Shown: positions 10,972 to 24,537, counted from the first letter of the stretch. The stretch: DNA of 64,000 bases from Ceratodon purpureus (GCA_014871385.1 CM026426.1:78535566-78599565); one strand, 5' to 3'. Program-made: numbers and translations. The notes: generated from the letters alone by a model not told the origin.

Positions 10972-11358
10972 CTAGCTCTCCTCCAGATTTGAAACAGTCC
11001 CAGAGGTGTCCTCTCCATTAGAGACAGGAAAGTCGATTCCGGAAGCCCGCTTAATCTCTACCAGCTCAATGGAACACGCAATAGTCCACCGCCACTCCGC
11101 ACCTGGCTCCATTAGGCGTGCGAGGTAATGGAACGGAGGAATGGATGAGGTGCGACGACGGGCACGCTCCACTGCAATAAACCATGGAGAAAGCTCCTCG
11201 AGTGCATTTGGGGTTTGAACTGGCAAAGGGGCCGCGGAGCTACTCCTCTTTCTTCCATTCCCACCCGTCATGCTCATCACGGCAACCAAGCTAGAAGCAA
11301 AGAGAACTAGAAGCTGTGAAGTAGAAGCTGAACTAGAAGCAATTGATACCTCACTCAA
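10972..11358 (-). CDS. Hypothetical small protein
   Basis: An open frame of 128 codons on the minus strand has balanced composition unlike the AT-rich DNA to its right. The first 30 residues are Ser/Ala/Leu rich and partly made of a short repeat (CTTCTAGTT words). From about residue 31 (MTGGNGRKRSS) the sequence is mixed and coding-like, with PWFIAVERARRR and EPGAEWRWTIA. No family is recognised and no splice context is obvious. It may be a small host gene or a decayed fragment. Confidence 0.25.
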   Translation of the reverse strand: MSEVSIASSSASTSQLLVLFASSLVAVMSMTGGNGRKRSSSAAPLPVQTPNALEELSPWFIAVERARRRTSSIPPFHYLARLMEPGAEWRWTIACSIELVEIKRASGIDFPVSNGEDTSGTVSNLEES

Positions 11359-11969
11359 ATAGCAGCTGAACTAGAGGCTACTCATCTACACTGAAATAGC
11401 CCGTGATCTAAAACCAAATAATTCCTCATTCTTATGAAGGGTTCGTGACCTTTGGGATTCTGGCCATGGGACGACTGCAAATTGAAGAGTCCCGTGAATC
11501 TAGGGTTTAGGGATACTTATGTGCCTACGACCCAACATGTCAATAACTCGTAAGGTCCAAATCAATCCGATCACGGTTGATTCTAGTCCCCTTAAAAACG
11601 CCGTGACTACATTAAGATCAAAAGAACTATCTGATTTTAGCGGATTGTAGAGTTTTTTTAGAACTTTCCGAAAAATCATCCGACGCTTCAAAATTCTTAG
11701 TACTTTGGGAGATATGTGCCCAAACCACCATTTATAATCTGTCCAGAACTTCGCAAACTACGGTATCTTCACATTTATTCTCAAGAATTGGCCACAATTT
11801 ATTAAATTGGAGAAATCAAATTTATCGTACTTTTATCTTTACCTAGAATGACGAACAAATTAGAAATTCACTCAAAGCTGGCAATATTTACAAGCATACT
11901 ATACTTTTATGAATGAAGGCAAATATCGGCGCCTCAAACGCTACTGGAGTTTTGAATGAATTCTGAACA

Positions 11970-12412
11970 TGTCACATTTGACATGACCCAGGTAAAGATA
12001 ATTACCGTATTATGAAAATTCTTAAGAAGGTTGCTTTTAATATTTTCTTTGGTTTTAATTTTCTTATTCCTTAATTCTATGTTAACCGTTTCATGTCAAT
12101 TTTACCTATTATTTTATATCGTTTAAATTTTTCCACTGTTTTTCCTTTTAATTTTATGATAAGTTTTTAATTTTTAGTTCGTACACTTGTTAAAATTTCA
12201 CATGACCCGAGTAAATATAATTACCGTATTAATATTATTATTTAATAAATTTTGTTTTAATATTTTTTTGGATTTTATTATTTTTAATTATTTATTTCTA
12301 AATTAATCGTTTCAATTAAATATGAACTTTTATTTTATATCACTTAAATTTTTCCACTGTTTTGCCTTTTAATTTTATGATATGTTTATAAAATCTAGTT
12401 CGTACAGTGGTT
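11970..12412. repeat. Tandem duplication of about 220 bp
   Basis: Two adjacent direct copies, about 11970-12190 and 12192-12412. Shared blocks in order are CACATGACCC or TGACATGACCC, TAATTACCGTATTA, TTTTCCACTGTTTT, CTTTTAATTTTATGATA and AGTTCGTACA. Divergence is moderate (many substitutions and small indels), so this is an old duplication. Confidence 0.8.
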
Positions 12413-13928
12413 GAAAACATTCAAAAAACTAGTAACTTTGCTGCATAATATTGGTTTTTAAGGAAAAATTGACGGTTTTCAATAATTTGAAAAGGCAATA
12501 TTAAAAACATGACATATTTTTGCATCCATATTTTTATAATTTGCCTTGTTATTGATCCATACGAAAATCTGATTGTTCTAGCATAGGCATGTAGTCGCAT
12601 ATCCACGTAGCTAATTTATTGTTTGAATTTAATCAAATTGTTGTTTTAATTTCATCAAATTGTTTCATACTTAGACCTTTGACAAATATTTGTAATGCCA
12701 AGTATATGTCTCTTGCCACGTATTAGTTTCGTACTATTTTGAATAAAAATAAATTTTTAACAGATTGCAAAGTAAATGAACAGCAACTAAATTCATGGAA
12801 TTAGGACGACCCTTAATAAACATTGACTAGATTCTATGAAAAAAATACATATATATCTTTAGCAAGGAATTTATACTCACTTGAAAATGACCATATTCAA
12901 TTATTAATGTTGTTTTATTTGAAGCTTTCATTGCTTTCTATTGTGCACTTTTTATGCGGAAAGTGGGGTCAAAACTAACATTGTTCAGTTCCTTAGTATT
13001 CTTATATTTATTTTTGTTTAACAATAAAAAATCTCAACGATTCAACTTCGCTATCTTATGGATATTCTATCATCTTTTCAAATGCGAAATAGTTTGCGTT
13101 ATTTAAATATTACACACAAACTTTATAACACACATTGGCAGAGTTGTAAAGATGGTTGTATTCCGGTGATGCCATGATTTACTATTGTAACATGTGTCAG
13201 ATAGTTATTTAAGATCTTTTATATTGTGGTGAGCCATAGTTGTCATTTTGTCAAGCAGAAGACTGCCATTATAACCTTCACGTGCACCCTATGTTAATTC
13301 GATTGAGAGTGACCATCTTATGCCAAACTGCCAGTAGACTGACCAATCACACCACCTCGAGCACCATCATTATCATACTTTTCACAACATCGTTAGTTCT
13401 TTAGAATTACTTTTTTGATCTTCACTTTAGCATCACATCGAAGCTCTAGTTTTATTCATGGCATGGATGGTTCTCCTAACGACTACATTGCTACACCACT
13501 CCGCGGACTACATGCACCACATCTTTGCTCCTTGTTAATCACTTTGGATATGTGTCGTGCTTATTTGACTGAATTTCTTTTTATGTCTTTTGTTATTAGT
13601 CATGAATGACATTCTTATGCCCTCACTCATGTTTGCTATCTTCATACTGTGGAAGTCAAATTCTATATTATAGATGTTCACAATTTTCGTAAGCGTTTAT
13701 TTTTTCTAAGCTTTAAAATTAAAAAAAAACCATGCAAATTCAATGGCAAACTAATAATACCATTGAACTTATCAAATAGACTAATTTTATGATTTCACTT
13801 GAAATATAAAGGATAAAATTGATCATTTTAGTTATCCTCAATGACACTATATTCTCTTTATACAAAATCTTGTGAAACCTTAAGTCATAGTCTAATGGCC
13901 TAAACTATGCCATTACACATTAGCTATA

Positions 13929-13930
<2 letters not shown>

Positions 13931-13972
<42 letters not shown>

Positions 13973-13979
13973 TTAAATT
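13931..13979. repeat. (TA)n microsatellite
   Basis: About 49 bases of uninterrupted alternating T and A. This is a simple repeat with no other content. Confidence 0.95.
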
Positions 13980-15869
13980 GTTTTGTTATTGAGCTATTGT
14001 AAAATATAATAGAAGTCTAAACAACAATTGCTTAATCTTAGAATTACTACAAAACAAATAAAAATTGGTTTTTCTAAGTACTATTTTTTTTTTTTTTTTT
14101 TAAATTGAGGTCTTAAAACTTTATTTACTTTACAAGCTATTTGCAAGATATTAGTTAATTTTATGCAAAAAATTGTCTTTTCGCAAAATATGATTTTATG
14201 CACAAATATTCTTCACAATATTTGAAATGATCACAATGTATGTTTTGCTTGTCATTCGGAAATCGCTAAAGGGTTTTGTCAAATTCACGACTTCGTAATT
14301 GTTATATTCATTACCCATTTATTAATTAAAGTGAGTTGTCAAAGATCTATGAAATGAAGTTGCACGTATGCTCAATATCACAAATTTCAAGCTGCTCCTA
14401 TTTAAATGCATGTCATTCAATTACAAAAGCCTCCATTTCACAATTGCATTAATTAAGAATTAAATACGTAGGTCATGCATTTTGGAAAACAAGCACTTTG
14501 AGCTAATTCAAAACCTCCATTTATCGCATGGAACTACGTGTTTTCCTTTTCCCAGTTTCATTAATCAGGGATCCGAATACACAGCTTAGGCAGTTGGAAG
14601 AGAGGCACTTCAAGCTAATTTGAATCCAAAGGAATCACGTCCGCAAGCCGTTTACAATAAGACCCATAGAGATCTTTCAAGAATCATCTCTTTGTGCTTA
14701 TGTCAAAAAACATCTGTGATGTTCGGTGAGAGGCCATTTATAAACAAATTCAAAATTCAAAAACACAAAAGTATTAAATCGTGGTTAACAACAGTTAAAA
14801 ATATACATTTGAAAATTTAAATTGTTTAATTTCTTAATAACTTTTTTAAAATCAAAAAATAAATTTGTGAAAAAATAAATAAGCATAGCATTTGTAACTT
14901 TGTTTACAAAAAGCAATATTCCATTCAAATATATATAATGGTAATGCACTGTAGCACAACCTTTATATATGTCTCTTTTTTTTGGAACTTTTTGCTTACT
15001 AAATAAGTGTAATGATTAGAAACATCATGTTAGGTCATGACATGTAGTCATGCGCAGCATCGCCAAAATAGTCCTCCGCTTTACTCTTGATGTACTACAT
15101 CATTGTTTTGCGAAGAATTACAATAAGCAAAAACAACTGCACGAACTCATCAGACAATTTAGTATATCAAGCTAAGTGATATTTAATTATATGTCACATC
15201 GGCATCCATTAGACGAAATGGATAAATTTGAGGACAAATAGATATGCACTGCATATAAATTTGAAGTCACAGTTGCAAAGAACCGACTTGTAAATAAAAC
15301 CAAATATATTTAAAATCGGTGATTTCAAGCAAGAATTGTGAACTCATTTTTGTAAATAAAATTGGATCTTTTGCACGTATGAATTTGAGGTCCTCCTTCA
15401 TAAATCTATGTGCAAAAGATGGAATGTCCTCCTTGGCACACCAAGCTTTCAAGAGCTTTGTGACCAGAATGGGCAAAACAAATACTTTGGGGTATTTTTT
15501 GAAAATGGTGTCCTACTCATGTGCGGTTGTAAATTATATGTTGTAAGTGTTTGAAATAATAATTATTATTTATGAATGATACCTTTAGCAATTGTATTAA
15601 TGCATTTAATCGTAAGTATTAATGCGTTCAAAATAATCAGATGTTTAAAAGAGTATCTAAACTTTTGAACTGATTAAATAATTTTATTACAATTGTAACA
15701 TAGAAGGGAGAACACTCACTTCTCATCCATCCTCAAACATTACCTCCTGATCCAGGACCATAGGATATTGCGAGGTAGTAACCGTCTCTCTCAATGTGCC
15801 AGTGTAGTCCTTGAAATGCAGCTCTTTGAGCTTCCCAGGTAAAAGAATCTCTTGTTAATATTTAAAAAT

Positions 15870-17070
15870 TAAGTTTCCAACTAATATTCAAAAAATCGTT
15901 TAATTAAACCAAATTCGTGAATATTTTTATGAACTTTTGAAATGCTTCAAATTTTAACATTGAATATTCAGACATTAAAAACAGTAGGGTATTAAGATTT
16001 ATAATAATATTAAAAAACATAAGAAATAGTAGTATAAAGAGGGTTGGGAAAGCCTTGACGGATTGGAACGGCTTTCAAGCATATCATCATAGCTTACAAA
16101 GACTTTATATGAAGATTGTAACGTTAAAAAATACTAACTTATAAAGACTGACTTATAATGATTTCATTTCTAAGATGTAACATTAAAAAACTTACATTCG
16201 ACATTATTACTTATGACTCTTTAACTATTTGAGTACATGTTCGAAAAAGCTAGCTGATTATGCACTTGCATAATAAAAAACCTTCGAATCTATTTAAATT
16301 TGACTTCTACAGTATGAAGATGCCAAAACTTAGTGAGTCTTAAAGTAACAAATATTTAATGAAATTTCATTTAATATAGATGTTTTTTTATAGTTAGCTT
16401 AATTTTATTTCAAAGGCAGCGAGCGCCTTGGCAAGTGGAAACGCGGTTGCAAAGCGCACGACATTTATATATAATCTTGTTATCATTAAAACTTCAATTT
16501 TATCAAAGAGAGTGTTTCAAAAAATGCGCAACATAATATTGTATTTTGCAACGTAATTATTCGAATATTGCAGTTAACAACGTTTTTCGAAGGCTTCAAG
16601 CTTGAAGCATAGCTGCAATGACATGCAAGACCAAACAATTAGATGTAGTGTTTATCCTTATGTCCTTTCGATTGACAGTTCTCATTTTTTTTATTTTAAG
16701 AGTGTAACATTATAAATACTAGCTTATAAAGACTCACTTATAAAGACATCATTTCTGGAATGTAACATTAAAAAATTTACATTCGACATTATAATTTAAC
16801 TATTTGAGTACATGTTCCAAAAGGCCAGCTGATTATGCACTTGCATAATAAAAACCTTCGAATATATTTAAATTCGACTTCTACAGTATGAAGTTGCCAA
16901 AACTCAGTGTGGCCATAATAATGACGTTTATGAGTGCTAAATTAAAAACTTGAAACTTTGTCTTAAGATTAAAATTTGTGTTTTAAAAATCGTATCATTA
17001 GTCCAAACTCGAGGATATTTTTATTATCTTTTGAAATGCTTCTAATTTTAGCAATGAATATACAAATTTG
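15870..17070. repeat. Paired direct duplications, blocks X and Y
   Basis: Two kinds of block each occur twice. Block Y (about 16118-16342 and 16699-16915) shares TATTTGAGTACATGTTC, AGCTGATTATGCACTTGCA and CTTCTACAGTATGAAG and is well over 80 percent alike by eye. Block X (about 15885-15975 and 16985-17065) shares CTTTTGAAATGCTTC. The order is X, Y, Y, X, all in direct orientation, so more than one duplication event is needed. No coding content is evident. Confidence 0.8.
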
Positions 17071-18204
17071 ATCAACACAAGCTAATTATAATGGTAATGA
17101 ATATTAAAACACGAATTAAATAAGATTGTAATTTATATTTGTGTACAACGCAATCAAAAGATTATAAAATTTCTAAGAATTTTAACATTTTAATCATAAC
17201 AAATTAAGTACTTTATACATCAACCATAAAAAATTAAAAAACTAAAGTTATATATTATTAGAGATTAAAGAATTAAACGTGTTGCTCCTTTTTTTGAATT
17301 TACCATATTAAATTTTGATTTCACATAAAATTTTAGAATTAATATATAACCTAATTATTTTAAAACATTCTTTAATATCACATGTCAATTATATTTATTT
17401 TTGCTTTAATATTGATCATAAGACAATGACTTGAAGTGCCTCAAGATTTAATATAATAATAATTTTAGAATCCTTAACAAACATTTAATTGACAAGATAT
17501 GTCCTTTAAATTTGAATTCTTTATAGAAAATTAAAATCTTCTAGATGTTTAATGTTTAAATTAATTTGGCCTTCAATCCTCAGATTTTAGGTATTTTTTT
17601 CCAGTATGCAAATGACGTAGGTCTTACATTATTAAATTCATTTGCTTTGCGTACAAAAATAACATATTATGATCTTTAGGTCTTTTACATTAATAAATTT
17701 TAGTCTTTTATTCCACATGTGTTTCAATGGAAATTGCAAAATGGCTGAGGAGGTTAAAACACGTACCAATTACATTAGAATAGAGTATTATTTAAGTCTT
17801 TCATGTAGTGTTTAACGATTTTCGGTGAATTGTTGTCACGGTAAGATGAACTCTACTGAAGAACAGAATTAACTGTAAGAGATTGATCATTTACATCAAC
17901 GTGCCTGCAATATTGCATTGGGCAGTCCATTGGCTTAAAGTGACAGTCCTCTTCATGATTTTTGTAAGAGCCGTGGAAGTCCGTGTTTTTGCAACCCAGG
18001 TTTTCATATTTGCGAATGTCGTTAAGAACATGTTACTAAATGTTATTTTTACTTTAATGATGATCTTATTGCAATTTTTTTCTTATTTTTTTTTAAAAAC
18101 ACATAGTTATTAACGCTTCGTGACCATAGAACATTTAATACAAGAAAAAAAAATATTATACACATATACTACAAAGTAAATGGACTTCACTTAATTATTA
18201 TATG

Positions 18205-19700
18205 AAATTAAGGACTTCATTTATTTAATATAGAGTAATGAAGTACATAACACATATATTAGAAGAATATTAAGGACTTTACCTACTAACTATGTAAAGT
18301 TAATTGTTTTTGCTCATTTTCTTAGAGCAATTGCATAAATATAGAATACGGAGAAGTTAAAAAATTTGTTGTACTTCCAATCATCTAATAGGTTACTGTT
18401 TGCTTAAACTTTTCGAACAACAAAAAACGAAGCAGCTCTCATTTTGTAACAAAGCCATTGCTTCACCTCTCGCATGTATTCATTGACTAGACGTCACGTG
18501 TAGGTTATTCTCCTTCATGAAATTGCTCCGTTCAGTCTGGAAATACAGCCTCGTTAAAGCCTTGAGTAGCTCAATTGAGGTGAGTCTTGCTATTCGAACC
18601 GAGAACTCGTGGAAAATTCCCTAGACTTTAACTTCAACTTAATTCAAAATCGAATTAGCCTCAATTTGCAGCCATTTTAAAGAAACGCAAACAAAACTTG
18701 AAATCATTTAGAAGCATATTTCGCAAACTACACTTTTTAAATAAAAAGAATGTTGATAGGTTATATATATGAAGCTTTCCTTTCGGAGCAAAGACTTCCA
18801 CAAAGGCATTCAAACGCATTCATTAACGCATGTTAGACAACGAAACGAATAATTACATATGCGTTGCTTAGATACAACATTCCAATGTTGTGCATCATTG
18901 TGTATTTTCAAAAGTGTTTGTCAATTCTATTGATGTTAAACGAGTGTTTGTTGTTCCGAATCATTTAGAGCGAGATTCTCTTTCTGCCATACAGGAGTTC
19001 GTCCTTGACGTTTTCTATCAATTAACTACAACTCATCGCTACAAATCAAGCTTCATTTGATTAGAGTTTATTAAAGAAAATAAAATACTTCACCTATTTA
19101 ATATGAAAAATTGAACAACTGAACACATTTTTGTATAAAAATTTAAAGAACATTAACTAATAACTATACAAAAGTAATGGTCTTTAGTCATTTTCTTAAA
19201 GAAAATAACATCCATCATTTTTCTCATCGTTCAATTACAACTCAACGATACAAATCAAATTCAAAACTGATGCACATATATATTGGACAAAAGGGACCCA
19301 TCAGTTTGTCACTACTGTTTGCCCTCACTATGTTTTTCTTGCCCTACGATTTCCGCGTACTTCAAAATCGCATGTGTGCTAGTTCGTAAAGTAACTATTC
19401 AACTACATGCTCTAAAGACCGCAGCTTACACCACGTAAAGCTTAAATTGACCATGTCAGTTCTCTCTCAATATAACTGAAACATATCTCACACAGACACA
19501 CTTTTCAAATCTGCCATACCTCGAACATCTAAACCTCCTTCTTTCCGTCTCTTGTGCTAAATACAAGAAAATAAAATACTTCTCGTATTTGATATGGAAA
19601 ATTAAACGACTCCACGCATTTTTTAATAAAAATTTAAAGAACTTTAACCAATAACAATAAAAAATTAATGGTCTTTACTTATTTTCTGAAAGAAAATAAC
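18205..19700. repeat. Interspersed repeat, three copies of about 130 bp
   Basis: Three direct copies at about 18205-18330, 19073-19211 and 19564-19700. The two right-hand copies are clearest and share AAAATACTTC, TAAAAATTTAAAGAAC, AATGGTCTTTA and AAAGAAAATAAC. The first copy is more divergent and is recognised by the order AAGGACTT, CTAACTATG, CATTTTCTTAGAGC. No terminal repeats or ORF were seen. Confidence 0.65.
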
Positions 19701-19847
19701 AAACTCAACACATTAACCATAGAAAACTGAAAGACTCTTAAGTTTTAATATATAAAAAAGAGGACATATATAGTGTAAAAGAATCAAGGATTTAAATCAA
19801 TAATTGTAAAATAAGTATTTGCTTGAATATTTCACTATAGGAAAATT

Positions 19848-20300
19848 AAGGACAATTATTGATTTAACTCATGTATTTAAAAAAAAAAAACATTAAAAGA
19901 CGCGTCGAAGAATGTAGGTGCGTTAAAAAGCAATTTCGAAAATAATAGAGAAACAAGAACAAGACGTAAGAAGAAGGGTGAAAAATAAATAAAGAATTCA
20001 AGACATTTAGTATAGAATAGTAAAGGACTTTTAACATTTATTATACATAAATTTAACATTTAACTATAGAAAAATTAAGCACAATTATTGAATTAAGTAA
20101 TTTATTTAACAAGAAACCATAAGAAGATGCTTTGAAGAATGTAGGTGCATTAAAAAGCAATTTCAAAGATAATGAAGAAACATGAACAAGATGAAAGGAA
20201 AAGGATAAAAAATAAATAAAGTAGTCGAGACATTTAGTATAGAATAGTAAAGGACTCTTAACATTTACTATAGAAAAATAAAGGACTTAACATAATTACT
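19848..20300. repeat. Tandem duplication of about 226 bp
   Basis: Two adjacent direct copies, about 19848-20070 and 20074-20300, share CACAATTATTGA or GACAATTATTGA, GAAGAATGTAGGTGC, TTAAAAAGCAATTTC, GACATTTAGTATAGAATAG and TAAAGGACT. Identity is high by eye, so this duplication is younger than the one at 12 kb. Confidence 0.85.
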
Positions 20301-21177
20301 ATAGAAGAATAAAGGATCTAAATCAATATCCGTGGAGAATGATTATGGACATTCCAGCGACTGATTATGTCTATCATATTCTTGGACGATATATCTTCGA
20401 CGATAATAAATTTAATGATTGATCTTAAAATTTCATGAAGATTTCCGATCCATTATCTAATTCTACAAAACTGTTTACCCTTTAATCCATATTTTGGAAG
20501 ATCATATAGTCAAAGTCTATAACTTCTATTTTAATTAAACACGGTCTACTTGTTTATTCAATGATCAATTTTTGTGGCAAATTGTATCTATGGTATTGCA
20601 CCTTATGTAGGTTCTCCACGGTCTCTATGTGGTTCCTAGGGTAGATAAATATAGACGTAATCTGATCATAAATATATATTCATGCTCTCAAATACTCAAA
20701 GATCACCTACGACAACCTCTGCATTCCAATGAACACTCTAGAAAGGCACAATTTTGAAACGAAAGAAGAGGGTTGAAAAAAGAATATTTAAAAATATAAA
20801 AGAGTAACATGAAGAACTAGTCAAAGACGATTGGAAGAAAATAGAAAACAAAAAATTCGGACCAGAACTGCTATGTAGGGGTTGAAACTGGCTTATAATA
20901 GATATACTAAGTTAGAAGGCACGCGAGTTGTTCACGCATTTAGTATCGCTGAGTACATGGGTGTAGATGGACATGAGTGGATAATTTTAGTGAATGAATC
21001 AAGGAAAACGGGAAATGAGACGATCATTCTTTCACTTACTTCAGTTAAGTTTATATTGCAGGTAAAAAGTTTAAAAAAGACCTATGAGTTAAAATAGCAC
21101 CCTCTAGGCTGACGTCTTTAAAAAAAAATATCTTTTTCAGGGAGACCTGAAAATTCTGATTAAAATTGCGGAGTTCG

Positions 21178-21290
21178 AGACTCTAGGTTCGAACCCACGG
21201 CACATGCACTTCGCATTATGTATACCATGGTTTTTGGAATTACTGTGGTAAGCTCAAATATTATCCTCCGCTACTTGTATTGCCATGCTG
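21178..21290. repeat. Dispersed repeat copy A, tRNA-like B box (SINE-like)
   Basis: This segment matches 53926-54030 in the same orientation. Shared words are AGGTTCGAACCC, ACTTCGCA, CCATGGT, TTGGAATTACTG, GGTAAGCTC and ATATTATCC. AGGTTCGAACCC fits the Pol III B box of tRNA genes, which suggests a tRNA-derived SINE. A convincing A box was not found upstream and no 3' tail is visible, so the SINE label is an inference from the B box and dispersal. Confidence 0.5.
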
Positions 21291-21637
21291 TAAAGAGGTC
21301 CAGAACCCCTACCCTTGGGATTATCACCAAGCCGCTTCGAATCCGCTTCGAATTCCATGGGGTGGCCTAAAGCTGGAGGCTTCCCCAACCCTCCTCTACC
21401 TGCACTGCAAGCGAACGGGTCGTTTCTGACCGCCCAGTTTAGTAAAAAAGGGGCCTCAGCGACAGCTTTCTGACCAGAGTGCATCGTCTTCGCGAGGGGC
21501 TCCGCTGAGGAGCACTCTTGGTCAAGTTCACCGCATAGGACAAGAAGTGGGTCCCGTCCAAAATCACAACGGCAGTTTGGGTTCGGGTGGAACTCATCCC
21601 ATGTGGCAGTGCATGGTCTCTCGGTTTTGATGGTCAC

Positions 21638-24081
21638 GTTGAGGTGGAGCTTGCGTGGAATCCCATTTTTGGTTCACTTCGATGACATGGAATGCTCCTT
21701 GCTTTTACTGCGATGACGGTATTGTGTTTGACTGAGGTGCTCAAAACCAGTAAGGGACATCGGTTGGTGTTGTAATGAAGTCTGAAATTCCGAGGACAGG
21801 ACTTGGACAATGGTTTAGGGTGACGTCCGTGGACATGTCGATGTTGACCACGTGCACCAATCCTGTATCAACAAATGTATAGGCTATGATGATTTACCTT
21901 AATTAATATATCGAAATCAATTATGGGCAATTTCCGCGGAAGTATGCATATATATTTATAATCTCTTTTCCATAATTGTATAATATGTATTCCGAAACCA
22001 GAAGTTTCTAAAAATGGACGTGACGTCCATAAAGGCAATTTCCTGGCAACCTTCAGTTCCATTACAGAAATTGTATTTTCATGGCGAATTTCAGTACATG
22101 TATGAAGGAGGATATCAATACATGTAACCGGTCTTTGAATATGACATTTGTAGGGACAGAATAGAACTACGGAAACTATCTGGCAGACAATTTCCCGGGC
22201 GACCCTGAGAATGACTGCTAGAAAATTCGGTTACACTGAACGAGAATCTATACTACGGCATGATTCATGAAGAATATTGGATCATCACTGCGACAGGCAC
22301 TTTGCTTTGGACCTCCACTTCGAAAAAATGACCTTCGGATGCTGGGAGATTTGTTAACTGAGCAAATGTCACAGGTGTTTGGTATTTGCTCCCGGGCGAC
22401 AGTTGTAATCATCCAACACGTTTGTTGAAGTGAAATGTAGTGAGTTCCGTCAAGAACAGCTGAAGAACTGATGCATCACAAACAAGAAGTGATAGAGTGA
22501 AATGAGAAACATATCAAGACGTATGAGATGTGGGTATGCTGCCCCACACATTATATTTTAACCATATCTTGCAAAACATCATGTGCAAATTGACTTGATA
22601 TTACTATCTTAACTCCTTGAATGGAAAGAATGAGGACCGACTTATGTCAAATATGAAGTGATGTGAGGTTACGGAATTTCCAAGTCAGTTAGCATCGCAC
22701 CTAAAATCTGGCCGGAATACCGCTTACTGTGCTTTCGGAAGTACAACAGCGGCGCTGAGTAATCTTGCAATTCCTACCATGTCGCATATCTGAAATTCAA
22801 ACCAGTGAATTGTAAGAAGCATCAACGCATACTGGAATTTCCCAAATTGTTCACGAATGGAAAACTCATTATGAACTCATTGGAACGCAGGTGTATTATT
22901 GTAGTGAGCATAGTACTTGGTGGACTCGCACCCGCTTTCGTGTGCATACGTCATCCATTAGAGGAACCATCCTACCACCTTGAGAATATCCACGCCCTGC
23001 GGAACATGTTCGTTTTTCTTCAGAAGTGGACACACCTCACACATCATCAATATAAGTGGCGACGTACCTTGGGAGTTCAGTTGTCCGTGAAGTTTGTCGG
23101 CAGTACTTTTATCATTACGTGAATGTGTTCTATTCACCGTAAAGCTTGTCGCAGTTTTCGTCAGTTGTACTAGACCTCACCCCAGAGCCTGTAAGCATAT
23201 GATCCTCGTATGATCAAACCCGACAAATGCGTCGTGTGATAAAAAGGTCCTGGACTCAACGAACGAAGTATTAAAAGTTAGGAGTATAACGTTTTCCTCA
23301 CGCTACCTGAACTACATAGCATTCGCTCATCGAGACAGTGTAAGAAACGGTTCGAACGTTAACTTAGGCCGCCTTCTGACTGCAATTCTGGATTCATGCA
23401 GTAACTGAGCATCCACCATATGAATTGATCGCGTCCATGGACTGCAAAAAAATTTATTCCGGTTCTCCTAAGTCAAGGCCTTTAAGTCCCACTACGTACA
23501 ATAAATCTTTCGCGTATTGAAGAAATCCAGCCATTAACATAATCACATAATCAGGAGGGGTTCAGTACAGTTCGAAGGGTGTATTCTCACACGAGCAGAC
23601 AACGATGGGGGAAATCGATATTTTATACACAAAATTTTCCAGGTGAAGTGAGGGTACACTGCAATGACGTTACCTGTCCCAAGTATGTACGACAAGGGGC
23701 CGTCTAGTTACCTGCACATCCTACTTCTGTACACTTCAACTGATAGGGATGATGTCAATTTCTTCAGTGTACTACTAATTCTATCACCTCCGCGGCATGC
23801 AGTGGCAATTCACTTGTAATTGAAAGATACACAGCATTATCTGCAATCCAGATTCAGTAGGAGTAGGTATGCTAAACTGACCTCTATCTTACATGGCATT
23901 GCTCTGAAATCAACATACCTGAGGGCCTGTAAAGTGTAGAAGAGTAAGTGTTGAGCATTGCCTGCGGTTTCACTATCTTACTTCTCACTTGCTTCCCCAG
24001 GAACTCCGTTTCTTACTCCTTGACTGATTCCGCCTGCACTCCCTTCAATTGAATTACCTCTATCATTCCAATCCGTCAGAA
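21638..24081. other. Balanced-composition DNA without a clear gene
   Basis: Base composition changes sharply at about 21.2 kb from AT-rich to balanced, as in the transposon block that follows. A 105-codon open frame at 22805-23122 (plus) has one hydrophobic stretch but no family signature and no splice context, so I leave it uncalled. The interval may be the outer part of a large CACTA element. Confidence 0.45.
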
Positions 24082-24537
24082 ATGGATAAAGCAGTGCTAC
24101 TCGGTTGGTTGGCGGAGGTGCATCTCAAGAGAGAAACTCACAATTTCATCTTACCCAATGTTCCTGCACTGGCGAAGCTTTTTGAGTTTTCTAACAGTTT
24201 TTCGTGGACTGAACTTTGTTACCAGGAGGTTCTGGAGATTGGCAACGCTTCCGGGCTTCACTTTGCCCAATACTGTCGTCGTCATTCTCAGTCACCGGGC
24301 CTCAGCGGGATAAGTCCAACGCATCCAATCCTGATCGAAGGAGACATCGCCGACTATGTTTCCTCTGATCGAAGCTCGGATTCTGCTCCGTGGTCATATT
24401 CATTCCGATCTAGCGATTGCAGTCGGACCAGCCAAGGCTCCAGCCCTGCATCCGATACCCCAGCAAGCGAAGTGGTCGGGCCTGACGGTGCTGACGAAGT
24501 CACCTCGTCAATGACGGCGGAGGAGTCTGGATATTGA
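24082..24537 (+). CDS. Hypothetical protein with a Ser-rich tail
   Basis: From ATG 24082 an open frame of 151 residues runs to TGA 24535-24537. It follows a pyrimidine-rich CTTCCCCAG at about 24000 that could be a splice acceptor. Residues 1-75 are mixed, helical-looking and Trp/Leu containing (LGWLAEVHLKRE, FSWTELCYQEVLEIG). Residues 80-151 are Ser/Asp/Pro rich and probably disordered. I recognise no domain. It faces the TNPA-like gene (27.3-32.2 kb) tail to tail and may be an accessory gene of the same element or unrelated. Confidence 0.4.
   Translation: MDKAVLLGWLAEVHLKRETHNFILPNVPALAKLFEFSNSFSWTELCYQEVLEIGNASGLHFAQYCRRHSQSPGLSGISPTHPILIEGDIADYVSSDRSSDSAPWSYSFRSSDCSRTSQGSSPASDTPASEVVGPDGADEVTSSMTAEESGY

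Larger units (their letters stand above)
11359..21177. other. Long AT-rich gene-free block with local duplications
   Basis: About 9.8 kb of A+T-rich DNA without a supportable gene; open frames are below 80 codons and lack domains. It is marked by repeated local direct duplications (listed separately at 11.97, 15.87, 18.2-19.7 and 19.85 kb), one long TA run and a poly(T) run at about 14086-14101. Confidence 0.7.

Noticed and set aside
18560-18610. TAGCTCAATTGAGG and ATTCGAACC, resembling tRNA D- and T-arm boxes
   Set aside because: Spacing is too short and no acceptor or anticodon stem can be folded, so it is not a tRNA gene.
21254-21637. Minus-strand frame of 127 codons with WDEFHPNPNCRC, faintly like a Copia-type Gag segment
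   Set aside because: Only one weak motif, no other retroelement part and no terminal repeats nearby, and it overlaps the short dispersed repeat. Too little to call a fossil LTR element.
22805-23122. 105-codon plus-strand frame with a hydrophobic stretch
   Set aside because: No family, splice or start context; length is within chance for this composition.
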